From NCBI GenBank assembly GCA_002478505.1, contig DLOP01000073.1, positions 1 to 14,662 on the forward strand: a stretch of DNA of 14,662 bases, in the 5' to 3' direction. Below, one piece after another: positions 6,583 through 13,131 of this stretch. How positions within the stretch are numbered: the first letter of the stretch is position 1; each line of letters begins with the position of its first letter. The notes under the pieces were generated by a model that made no database searches, was not told the origin of the DNA, and worked only from the letters and a program-made list of their open reading frames with translations. Source of the stretch: Lachnospiraceae bacterium UBA7481 (lineage in GTDB: Bacteria; Bacillota; Clostridia; Lachnospirales; Lachnospiraceae). The position numbers and the translations under genes are program-made.

Positions 6583-7686
6583 TTAATTTTTAATGATCTT
6601 TTCGATATAATCCATCCATTCCCCGGCGATCCGGTCCGGCGATGCTTTTTTTACGATCTCCCCGGCACGCGCGGCCATCTCTTCAGCAAGTTCCGGTTCT
6701 GACAATACCTTTCGGATCGCTTTTGCCATCTCCTCATCATCCCCCACAGGAGTCAAAAGTCCGTTCTTTCCGTCTTCAATCAGCGTCCTTGGTCCTCCGC
6801 AGGGACAATCGGTAGAAATGACCGGCATCTGCATAGCCATCGCTTCCATCAGCGCATTCGGCATCCCCTCATACTTGGAAGACATTACAAATACCGCAGC
6901 GTCTATGAGGTCCTGTTCCAACCGGTTGCTGTTTCCCATAAACAGTACCCTGTCCTGCAGGCAGTGCGACTTCACATACTCTTTCAGCATATGATGAGTA
7001 TTATCCTCACTGGCGTCACCATACAGCTTAAGCAAAACCTCAGGATATTCCTCCATGATCCGCTCAAATGCTTTGATCAACACGATATGATCCTTGGCTT
7101 CATGGAACCTTCCGGCCGTAACGATCTCTTTTCTGCGCTGTTTTGATTTTGTCAGGGAGAGAAACTTTTTATGCAATGGATTTAGTATAACGGTGGATTT
7201 TTTTTGTACCGCTTTCGGGAAAAAATCCCTTGCATAGTCCGTCTGGAATACAGCACCTGCTGCCTTTCCATACAGCCAACGGCTTAACATCTTTTGCTTT
7301 ACCGATGCATAATCCACATATGGATCGCTTCTGACAGAGATAATCACCGGCACCTTTGTCCCCTTTGCTGCCAGCACAGCGCGGTAATTGGCATTCCTAC
7401 AAAAAGATAAAACCACATCAGGGCTTTCCCTGAGTATCAGATCATGAAGTCTTCCGGTACGGAGACTGCGCTGTTTACTTCCGGACAGGCTTTCTTCCTC
7501 TTCTCTTAACCCTGCATCAAGACGCCGCACCTGATCAGACAGAGGATATTCGTCCTTTGCTTCCCATTCCGTAGCGATGACCACCTCTTTCCCCATCCCT
7601 ACAAACTCTTCGGAAAGATTAGCAACCACCCGCTCTGCCCCGCCTTTGCCGAGGCTGTTGATATGAAACATGATTTTACTGACCAT
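6583..7686 (-). CDS. Family 4 glycosyltransferase (GT-B), capsule/amylovoran type
   Basis: A 367-residue GT4 enzyme. It opens with KIMFHINSLGKGGAERVVANL, the classic GGAE loop, and shows PDVVLSFCRNANY and VPVIISVRSDP in the N-terminal domain. The C-terminal domain carries EIVTAGRFHEAKDHIVLIKAF, LYGDASED and then YEGMPNALMEAMAMQMPVIS with the retaining E-x7-E pair at Glu273 and Glu281. TDCPCGGPRTLIEDGKNGLL follows. The DCPCGGP signature is common in transferases of capsule and N-glycan-like pathways that act on GalNAc, Gal or similar acceptors, but the actual sugar is not predictable. ATG at 7686 with GAGGA about 10 nt upstream. It lies 20 bp after the preceding GT4 gene. An A8 tract on the coding strand (7198-7205) encodes VQKKST. 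Confidence 0.9.
   Translation of the reverse strand: MVSKIMFHINSLGKGGAERVVANLSEEFVGMGKEVVIATEWEAKDEYPLSDQVRRLDAGLREEEESLSGSKQRSLRTGRLHDLILRESPDVVLSFCRNANYRAVLAAKGTKVPVIISVRSDPYVDYASVKQKMLSRWLYGKAAGAVFQTDYARDFFPKAVQKKSTVILNPLHKKFLSLTKSKQRRKEIVTAGRFHEAKDHIVLIKAFERIMEEYPEVLLKLYGDASEDNTHHMLKEYVKSHCLQDRVLFMGNSNRLEQDLIDAAVFVMSSKYEGMPNALMEAMAMQMPVISTDCPCGGPRTLIEDGKNGLLTPVGDDEEMAKAIRKVLSEPELAEEMAARAGEIVKKASPDRIAGEWMDYIEKIIKN
7198..7205 (-). repeat. 8-nt homopolymer (A8 on coding strand)
   Basis: Eight T on the plus strand, A8 in the GT4 gene at the QKK codons in the linker between the two GT-B domains. A possible slippage site; the frame is intact here. Confidence 0.6.
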
Positions 7687-7706
7687 AGATTATAATTCCT
7701 CACATG

Positions 7707-8777
7707 TTACAACCCTGCATACCACTCTGCCAGATCCTTCACATCATATCCCGCTTTTCTGACCAGTTCCTGTGACGTCACGGCATAACTGTCTCTGGGA
7801 TTCTCTGACAACGCAACCGCCTGCTGCGCCCAGCGTTCTTTTGGTTCATCCAACGACATGCGGGTCACCTGCTCTGTTACAACCACTTCCCTTGTGATCC
7901 GATCCGAAATCAGGCAGGGCAGTCCTGCCGCCTGCGCTTCGATCACCGATAGCGGCAATCCTTCATAAATGGATGGAAATAAAAAGACGTCTGTCATCTG
8001 TAACAGCTTCGGTACATCAGAACGAATCCCTGTCAAAATCACTTGTTTCTCCAGATGCAGTTCCTTCACCTGCCGTTCGATCTCTTCCCTGAGTCCGCCT
8101 TCCCCAATCAACAGCAATCTGGCATTGGGCTGTTTTTTAACTATCTCGGCAAAAAATTCTACTAAAAACTTATGGTTTTTGGCAGGCATATAGATACCCA
8201 CATGACTATAGACAATACAGTCTTCCATCTGCCACTCTCTTCTTGCCTGTTCCCTGAGCTGATGGGAAAAACGGTATTGCTCCACATCGATGGCATTCTT
8301 TACGATCTGACATGATCGGTTTCCATACATCCATAGCCCCGCATTTTCCGAACAGGCAAACCGATCTGTAGGGATCCATCCCATAAACATCCGAAAAAAT
8401 TTATGAAGTCCCACATGGGAACTGTTAGAGGAATGGGACTGATAGATCCGTTTCTTTGCACCGCCCATCCAGGCAGCCAGCAGGTCCAGCACCGGAAATG
8501 CATTGTCCGAATGGCGGATCACCACCTGATATCCATTCTCCTTCACGATCTTCCTGATCGCAAGAAAATTCCCCAGCGGATGTCTGGATTTTCTGGGCGC
8601 AAGATATACCTTTCCTCCCGCCGCCTCTATCTCTTTCGTATAGTCGCCTTCACGGATGCTGTGTACGATCACATCAAACTGCACCTTATCACGATCCAGA
8701 TTCCTGTAGATATTCATGATGAAATTTTCCAGACCGCCGGGATACATACCTCCCACGATATGAAGCATACGTTTCAT
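7707..8777 (-). CDS. Family 4 glycosyltransferase, EpsF-like
   Basis: A 356-residue GT4 enzyme. The start MKRMLHIVGGMYPGGLENFIMNIYR is typical of EpsF-like exopolysaccharide transferases, as are RIYQSHSSNSSH in the N-domain and FACSENAGLWMYG with IVKNAIDVEQY at the hinge. The C-domain has YSHVGIYMPAKNHKFLVEFF, LLLIGEGGLREEI and FPSIYEGLPLSVIEAQAAGLPCLIS, with the E-x7-E pair at Glu272 and Glu280. It closely resembles its upstream neighbour throughout the C-domain and in the terminal GYDVK helix, so the two look like an old tandem duplication. The ATG at 8777 has GAAAGGA about 15 nt upstream, an unusually long spacing, so expression may be weak. The 70 bp before it contain no other gene. Sugar specificity is unknown. 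Confidence 0.9.
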   Translation of the reverse strand: MKRMLHIVGGMYPGGLENFIMNIYRNLDRDKVQFDVIVHSIREGDYTKEIEAAGGKVYLAPRKSRHPLGNFLAIRKIVKENGYQVVIRHSDNAFPVLDLLAAWMGGAKKRIYQSHSSNSSHVGLHKFFRMFMGWIPTDRFACSENAGLWMYGNRSCQIVKNAIDVEQYRFSHQLREQARREWQMEDCIVYSHVGIYMPAKNHKFLVEFFAEIVKKQPNARLLLIGEGGLREEIERQVKELHLEKQVILTGIRSDVPKLLQMTDVFLFPSIYEGLPLSVIEAQAAGLPCLISDRITREVVVTEQVTRMSLDEPKERWAQQAVALSENPRDSYAVTSQELVRKAGYDVKDLAEWYAGL

Positions 8778-8847
8778 GGATATAACCGTTTTCCTTTCAC
8801 AACTTATTTATTTCAGGCAATTACCTACCTATTTATCTCGTCGAAGA

Positions 8848-10044
8848 CTACAACATATCCCTATATAATTGCCTAAGCTGCGCAGCCTGTTCCTTCACAT
8901 CAAACCCATTGGTCTTTAAAATACCCTCCGGTGGCTGCCAGACATATCTCTGATCCCATCGGTCAAATTTTTTCTGTTTCCGGTTCCTGATCTCCTCGTA
9001 ATGCGCCAGTGTGATCACCGCCCACTCCTTCGGGCTGCGGTTCAGGCTCTCATAATCCACCAGTTCCGTCACCGCCACATCTCTGGTCACCGTATCGGAA
9101 ACAACGCAGGGAAGCCCAGCCGCCTGCGCCTCTACAACCGTTCCGGGAAGTCCTTCATATCGTGAGGGAAACACCAGTACATCCATCGCCTGATAATAGT
9201 TCTCTACCGCACTCTGCCTGCCGGCGAAGATGACCTGATCCGAAATACCAAGTCCTTCCGCCTGCTGTCTGACATCCTTCATCAGACTGCCCTCCCCTAC
9301 CAGAAGAAGCACCGCGTCCTTTTGTTCTTTTAAGATCTCTGCAAACACATTCAACAGGAACTCATGGTTCTTCGCATAGTGGAACCTCCCTACATGACCG
9401 ACGACAAACTTACCCTCCATATGATACTTTCTGCGGATCTCTCTTCCTGCTTCCTTCAAATCCTCTGTGGGAACAAATTTTTCTACATCAATGGCATTAG
9501 GAAGGATCCTGACATCGCCGGCATCCACATGTTTCTCTCCATAAACTGCTCTGGCAGCTTCTGTAGAACATGCCCACATATGATCCGTCTTTTTATCCAG
9601 ATTACGCCGCAGCCACTTTGTCAGCTTTCCTTTCATCCCCGGATCGACTCCTGCACTCCGCACATGAGCAATCGTTTTTTTCACACCACATTTTTTCGCT
9701 ATCGGCAGATAGATCGCCGCCGTACTGGTCATATGCCCCTGAACAATATCGATCTTAGGATGTTCCATAAAAAATTGCCGCAACGCCCTGCAATAAGAAA
9801 AATAATTCAAGAAGCGAAACCGCGGCACCCGGTAGATCCGGCACCCTAACTGCGCCGCTTCCTCTTCGTAATAATCAGGTCCCGCATCATGCAGCAAAAA
9901 ATCGTACTGTACCTCAGAATCCTTCATTTCACGGCAGAGATCCATCACGCGGCTCTCCGCCCCGCCCAACTCCAGACAACTCAAAACCTGCAGTACGACG
10001 ATCTTCTTTTCCAACGTCCCAATCCCTTCCTGATCTTTAATCAA
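8848..10044 (-). CDS. Family 4 glycosyltransferase, first gene of the operon
   Basis: A GT4 enzyme of 398 residues from the chosen start. The N-domain has VLQVLSCLELGGAESRVMDL, DIVQGHMTSTAAIYLPIA and MWACSTEAARAVYG; the hinge has LPNAIDVEKF. The C-domain shows VGHVGRFHYAKNHEFLLNVF, LLLVGEGSLMKDV and FPSRYEGLPGTVVEAQAAGLP, with Glu297 and Glu305 as the E-x7-E pair. It is a paralogue of the next gene but carries about 25-30 extra residues (around 343-376: YEEIRNRKQKKFDRWDQRY and neighbours) before the shared GFDVK end. The TTG at 10044 is preferred because a perfect GGAGG sits 6 nt upstream. A longer frame from TTG at 10113 has no such site, and TTG at 10014 (preceded by AAGGG at 9 nt) is a second choice. 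It is presumed to make an early linkage, but gene order does not prove reaction order. Confidence 0.88.
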   Translation of the reverse strand: MIKDQEGIGTLEKKIVVLQVLSCLELGGAESRVMDLCREMKDSEVQYDFLLHDAGPDYYEEEAAQLGCRIYRVPRFRFLNYFSYCRALRQFFMEHPKIDIVQGHMTSTAAIYLPIAKKCGVKKTIAHVRSAGVDPGMKGKLTKWLRRNLDKKTDHMWACSTEAARAVYGEKHVDAGDVRILPNAIDVEKFVPTEDLKEAGREIRRKYHMEGKFVVGHVGRFHYAKNHEFLLNVFAEILKEQKDAVLLLVGEGSLMKDVRQQAEGLGISDQVIFAGRQSAVENYYQAMDVLVFPSRYEGLPGTVVEAQAAGLPCVVSDTVTRDVAVTELVDYESLNRSPKEWAVITLAHYEEIRNRKQKKFDRWDQRYVWQPPEGILKTNGFDVKEQAAQLRQLYRDML

Positions 10045-10050
10045 CCTAAT

Positions 10051-10055
10051 CCTCC
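10051..10055 (-). promoter_or_regulatory. Ribosome binding site deciding a TTG start
   Basis: GGAGG on the minus strand with 6 nt to the TTG at 10044. This is the only strong site near the start of the first operon gene, and it shortens the longest possible frame by 23 codons. Confidence 0.65.
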
Positions 10056-10078
10056 ATGTCAGAGCAGTTTTGCTGCGA

Positions 10079-10107
10079 CTTAAATAGCGATGAAAAACGC
10101 GCTTCAA
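10079..10107 (-). promoter_or_regulatory. Candidate promoter of the glycosyltransferase operon
   Basis: On the minus strand TTGAAG (10102-10107), 17 nt, then TTTAAG (10079-10084). Each box matches the sigma-A consensus at four of six positions, and the predicted start would lie about 28 nt before the TTG at 10044. It is only a candidate: the match is modest and it abuts the weak hairpin at 10110-10123. Confidence 0.3.
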
Positions 10108-10123
10108 AAGCAAACTTGTTTGC
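10106..10123 (-). terminator. Weak hairpin with U-run after the DUF402 gene
   Basis: On the minus strand GCAAAC and GTTTGC form a short stem around a tight loop (10110-10123), followed by TTTT. The stem is only about 5 bp with a usable loop, so termination would be partial at best. Its place between the DUF402 gene and the operon makes a leaky terminator reasonable. Confidence 0.3.
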
Positions 10124-10181
10124 CTTGGGTTTTTCGGTGTGAGACTATGTTCATGGTATCCTTATTAACATATAAAGTGGT

Positions 10182-10685
10182 TCAGTTTTCCTGCTCGGAG
10201 ATATAATGAGTTAATGTTTCAAACTGTCCGTTATAGATGATCTGCAGCAGCTTATCTAACTGTGTCAGGGAACGCTTTAGCTGTTCCAATGATATCTTCT
10301 GCTCATTCAGGCAGATCACCATTTCATCAATATCCACCACTTTGACAAAGCCGTCGGGATAAATAAGGACGTCTGCGAGAAGATCAGTCACGATCAGTTG
10401 GTTATCCTCTTTCTTATATTCAAAATCAACGATATCGCAATACCAGTAAAGCAGGGAATTGTCTTCCTGATAAAACTTGCTGACTTTGTAGCCTTCTTTT
10501 AGAAAATAACAGGAATAACCATGGTGCAGGTCTTTTTTGGGCTTTAAGGCATTCCATTTGGTCACAATGACATCTTCGTTGCAGGAAAGAATTACGTCGT
10601 CCTTTAATAGAACGCATTCTTCCGGTATCAGACGCTTACGGTATAGTATTGGATATGGCTTAAAGGCGGATGGCTGCTGCTCCAT
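10182..10685 (-). CDS. DUF402 domain protein
   Basis: A 167-residue cytoplasmic protein of the DUF402 family, which includes the Ntdp-type nucleoside tri/diphosphatases and an RNA-binding relative in archaea. Landmarks are VIVTKWNA (40-47), LHHGYSCYFLKEGYKVSKFY (53-72), LLYWYCDIVDFEY (78-90), TDLLADVLIYPDG (100-112) and VVDIDEM (116-122). The aromatic YWYCDI and the acidic DLLADV...DIDE residues are the family's probable metal- or phosphate-binding set. A helical tail (about 130-165) follows. The substrate in this clade is not known, so phosphatase activity is only a family-level guess. The ATG at 10685 has GGAGG 6 nt upstream. It is divergent from the ion channel gene and precedes the glycan operon on the same strand by 137 bp, probably without functional link. 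Family call firm; role uncertain. Confidence 0.85.
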   Translation of the reverse strand: MEQQPSAFKPYPILYRKRLIPEECVLLKDDVILSCNEDVIVTKWNALKPKKDLHHGYSCYFLKEGYKVSKFYQEDNSLLYWYCDIVDFEYKKEDNQLIVTDLLADVLIYPDGFVKVVDIDEMVICLNEQKISLEQLKRSLTQLDKLLQIIYNGQFETLTHYISEQEN

Positions 10686-10710
10686 GAACTTCCTCCATAA
10701 GATATGGTGA

Positions 10711-10741
10711 TTTATATAGGTAATAGGTTGAAAAATAAGAT
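10711..10741 (-). promoter_or_regulatory. Candidate promoter of the DUF402 gene
   Basis: On the minus strand an A/T-rich TATATAAA at 10711-10718 could serve as the -10 box about 30 nt before the start codon. No good -35 box is visible at the right distance; that position (about 10734-10741) lies inside the left arm of the inverted repeat. This would suit a promoter controlled by, or dependent on, a protein bound to the repeat, but it is a weak call. Confidence 0.3.
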
Positions 10742-10759
10742 TGATATCTTATTTTTCAA
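10728..10759. repeat. Perfect 14-bp inverted repeat in the divergent spacer
   Basis: TTGAAAAATAAGAT and its exact reverse complement are separated by TGAT. The repeat lies 43-74 bp upstream of the DUF402 start codon and about 150 bp upstream of the predicted channel promoter. Neither strand has a T-run directly after it and the stem is nearly all A/T, so it reads better as a DNA-binding site than as a terminator. Just to its right TCATCGC occurs twice with a 10-bp period (10762-10778). Confidence 0.6.
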
Positions 10760-10887
10760 TCTCATCGCGCGTCATCGCAGCAAGCTGCTTTGACATGGAT
10801 GATTACTATTAATATAAGTATCTGACGATATTCTGTCAACTGTTTTTTCTACCGCGCCTGCCTCTTGAGTGGTTCTTTTTATGTTAA

Positions 10888-10916
10888 TGGAAAAAAGGGA
10901 ACAAATATGTTATAAT
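10888..10916 (+). promoter_or_regulatory. Promoter of the ion channel gene
   Basis: A perfect extended -10 (TGT then TATAAT, 10908-10916) with TGGAAA (10888-10893) 17 nt upstream as a partial -35. Transcription would begin near 10923, leaving a leader of about 40 nt. Two TTGACA hexamers (10922-10927, 10941-10946) lie downstream of this -10 and have no matching -10 before the gene. Confidence 0.6.
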
Positions 10917-10962
10917 CCTTTTTGACATAATATTTCAACGTTGACAAAGGAGATGTGGCTTT

Positions 10963-12975
10963 ATGAAAAAGAACAACAAAGGCAACCGTTGGCAGGTGTT
11001 TCAGGAAAATAATCCTACGATGCATATCTGTGTGATGATTATTGCAGTAAACGTTGTCTTTATTTTATTATCCGCGGCGCTGATTTGTATTCTGCCGGAA
11101 AATGAGGGGAAGAGCCTGGGTGAGATCCTGCGGCTGGCGTTTACCCTGATGGTCAATCCGAGTGGAAAATATGTTTACAGTGAGACGCCGATTTCCCTGA
11201 TTATTACGACAATTGTCGTTTTGCTTGGAATGATCTCCCTGACCGGTGGTACGGTCGGTTTTATTACAAGTATTATCAACGGCTTTCTGGAAAGGGCAGC
11301 CAACAATAAACGCACATTGAAGCTGACGAACCATATTGTTATTTTAAATTATAACAATAAAGTGCCGTCCATTATTTATGATTACTGTTTTGATGACGTC
11401 AAGAATACTTATATTGTCATCCTTGCAAATGAAGATAAACAGAAAATCCTTGATGAGATTGACAATATGTACGATCAGAAGGGCGGGAGAAAAAGATTTA
11501 AAAATATTATTGTCAGGGATGGCAATCCGATGTCGAAGATCGACCTGGACAAGATTGCCCTGAAAAATGCGCAGACAGTTCTGCTGATGATGCCCGGCTT
11601 TAATATAGAAAAAGGGGAAACCATTACGACTGATAAAAGCTTTGAAGTATCGAAGCTGTTTATGTTCGTCGCATGGTATTTTTCACAGTCAGATAATGAC
11701 TATAAGGCCAATATTGTTGTAGAGGCGAATGATGCCAAATTGGAAAAAATGGTCCGTGAGTACCATCTTGAAAATAATGATCAGACCGCAGTAGCCGTGA
11801 ACTACAATGAGATTACGGGAAAAATGCTTGCAATTACTGCCCTGATGCCGTCCGTCAACGGCGTGATGAAGCAGCTGTTTAGCTTTGAGGGCGTTGAGGT
11901 GTATATTCAAGAAAGTGATTCCACATTATCTGTGGAGGAAGAGCTGGCGGTAAGCCATTCCGTGATTCCTGTCTTTGTGCAGGGGAGTGAAAGGGTCTAT
12001 ATTGCCGAGGATGAGGACGAATTTGAAAAAACAACAGAAAAGTTTGTATTAAAGAAAAAGCTTCCCGAGAAACAGATCATTCCGCGCGTTACATTCATGA
12101 AAACGGAGATTATTGTGGTTGGGACAAACAGCAAGCTTCCGTACATATTGGAAAGCCTTCAGTGCTTTAAGAATGAATATCAGAACCACAAGCTGCATGT
12201 CATACTGGCTGGAACCAATGATGAGGAAGAGACGCTTAAGGGGTATTATGGGGATCCTTTCTATCAGGATATCCTAATGCCGGAGAAGTACTCTTACATC
12301 ATTGTAGATGATATCTACAGCCCGATGAAGGCGTTGGGTGATTTGGCGGCAAATAAGGCCGACTCCATTATTTTCCTGTCAGACGATATGGTCAGCAATG
12401 TCCATATTGACGAAAAGCCATTGATTTACTGGACAAAGTTAAAAGAATCTATCTATACAAACAAGCAGACAGACGTTATTGTGGAGATTTTGGATTCACA
12501 GAACCAGAGTATTATCGAGCTTCGTAATAAAGACCAGATTATCGTCAGTGACGATTTCCTGGGACACCTGTATGCGCAGCTTGGCAAGAATCCCGCCCGT
12601 CTTTATATTATCAAGGATATGATTACCTCCGAGGGCGATTCCTCTACGCTGGATGAAAATGATGAGACACAGAATGCCGGTGATATCATATGCGCCAATG
12701 TGAAAGAATTTTTCAAGGATACGAAAGAAGACCTGACGTTTACGTCGAAGAAAGAGCTGATCCTGTGGGTGTATGAAGCGACGAATCATGAGGCTCTGCC
12801 CATCGGCGTCGTTAAGGGCGGCGTTCCGTATATTTTTGCAAGGATTGATGATCCGGATTCCGCTCTTGATTCGACAGTCCTTCTTGGTATCAAGGAAGGG
12901 CAGGTCTATGACGGGGACAAAGAGGTGATCAGGCTGGAGGATGAAGATGAATTGGTAATGTTTATGGTTGGGTAA
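10963..12975 (+). CDS. CASTOR/POLLUX-like ion channel with tandem RCK-type domains
   Basis: A 670-residue membrane protein. Helix 1 lies at about 20-44 and helix 2 at about 77-108. Between them is a re-entrant pore-like segment (LRLAFTLMVNPSGKYVYSETP, about 57-76) lacking the TVGYG filter of potassium channels, as expected for CASTOR/POLLUX relatives. The helix 2 end, GGTVGFITSIINGFLE, leads into THIVILNYNNKVPSII-like sequence (122-138), the start of the first nucleotide-binding/RCK domain, with IVRDGNPMSKIDLDKIALKNAQTVLLM (183-209). A second such domain begins near 380 (TEIIVVGTNSKLPYILESL). The family includes plant Ca/K-type nuclear channels; bacterial members are poorly studied. The ion and ligand are therefore unknown, with ligand-gated cation flux inferred. 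The ATG has AAAGGAG (10946-10952) 10 nt upstream. It appears monocistronic, with its own promoter and terminator. Confidence 0.85.
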   Translation: MKKNNKGNRWQVFQENNPTMHICVMIIAVNVVFILLSAALICILPENEGKSLGEILRLAFTLMVNPSGKYVYSETPISLIITTIVVLLGMISLTGGTVGFITSIINGFLERAANNKRTLKLTNHIVILNYNNKVPSIIYDYCFDDVKNTYIVILANEDKQKILDEIDNMYDQKGGRKRFKNIIVRDGNPMSKIDLDKIALKNAQTVLLMMPGFNIEKGETITTDKSFEVSKLFMFVAWYFSQSDNDYKANIVVEANDAKLEKMVREYHLENNDQTAVAVNYNEITGKMLAITALMPSVNGVMKQLFSFEGVEVYIQESDSTLSVEEELAVSHSVIPVFVQGSERVYIAEDEDEFEKTTEKFVLKKKLPEKQIIPRVTFMKTEIIVVGTNSKLPYILESLQCFKNEYQNHKLHVILAGTNDEEETLKGYYGDPFYQDILMPEKYSYIIVDDIYSPMKALGDLAANKADSIIFLSDDMVSNVHIDEKPLIYWTKLKESIYTNKQTDVIVEILDSQNQSIIELRNKDQIIVSDDFLGHLYAQLGKNPARLYIIKDMITSEGDSSTLDENDETQNAGDIICANVKEFFKDTKEDLTFTSKKELILWVYEATNHEALPIGVVKGGVPYIFARIDDPDSALDSTVLLGIKEGQVYDGDKEVIRLEDEDELVMFMVG

Positions 12976-13027
12976 GCGTAATGGCTGTCATACCTTAGAA
13001 CATTGGGAGAACATAAGAAGATAAGAA

Positions 13028-13090
13028 GAGGGCGCCCCTTTCTATGACTTTCATTGATCATAGTTTTGGGCACCCTCGTCTGTTTTTAAT
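13028..13090. terminator. Hairpin terminator shared by convergent genes
   Basis: GAGGGCGCCC (13028-13037) pairs with GGGCACCCTC (13068-13077) with one mismatch. An inner stem CTATGA (13042-13047) / TCATAG (13058-13063) extends it, and GTCTG then TTTTT follows on the plus strand. On the minus strand the stem is followed by a pyrimidine-rich CTTCTTATCTTCTT stretch. It therefore probably terminates the channel gene and, less strongly, the transporter gene. Confidence 0.7.
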
Positions 13091-13131
13091 TATTATTTGC
13101 TAATTATATTTTATGTATCGTTCCTTATTAT

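Larger units (their letters stand above)
619..10044 (-). other. Predicted leftward glycosyltransferase operon
   Basis: Nine genes run in one direction with gaps of about 20-90 bp or small overlaps and no convincing internal terminator. In order they are GT4, GT4, GT4, GT4, DUF5672, GT2, small membrane protein, divergent GT-B and GT39-like membrane transferase. The arrangement implies one transcript building a single oligosaccharide, with roughly one enzyme per linkage. Nothing in the operon would flip, polymerise or export the product. The upstream limit rests on the change to the DUF402 gene, which is on the same strand but separated by 137 bp holding a weak hairpin with a short U-run. Read-through from the DUF402 gene cannot be excluded. 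Confidence 0.7.

Noticed and set aside
8403..8876. Plus-strand frame of 157 codons
   Set aside because: Antisense to a well-supported GT4 gene; rich in His, Ser and Ile as typical of shadow frames.
9364..9849. Plus-strand frame of 161 codons
   Set aside because: Antisense to the first GT4 gene of the operon; no start signal and no recognisable domain.
10114..10181. Possible extra gene between the DUF402 and first GT4 genes
   Set aside because: The only frame here is an N-terminal extension of the GT4 gene from a TTG at 10113 without a ribosome binding site; no independent short gene is visible.
10922..10946. Two TTGACA hexamers close to the ion channel start
   Set aside because: Neither has a -10 box at a workable distance before the gene, whereas the upstream TGT-TATAAT with TGGAAA gives a complete promoter.
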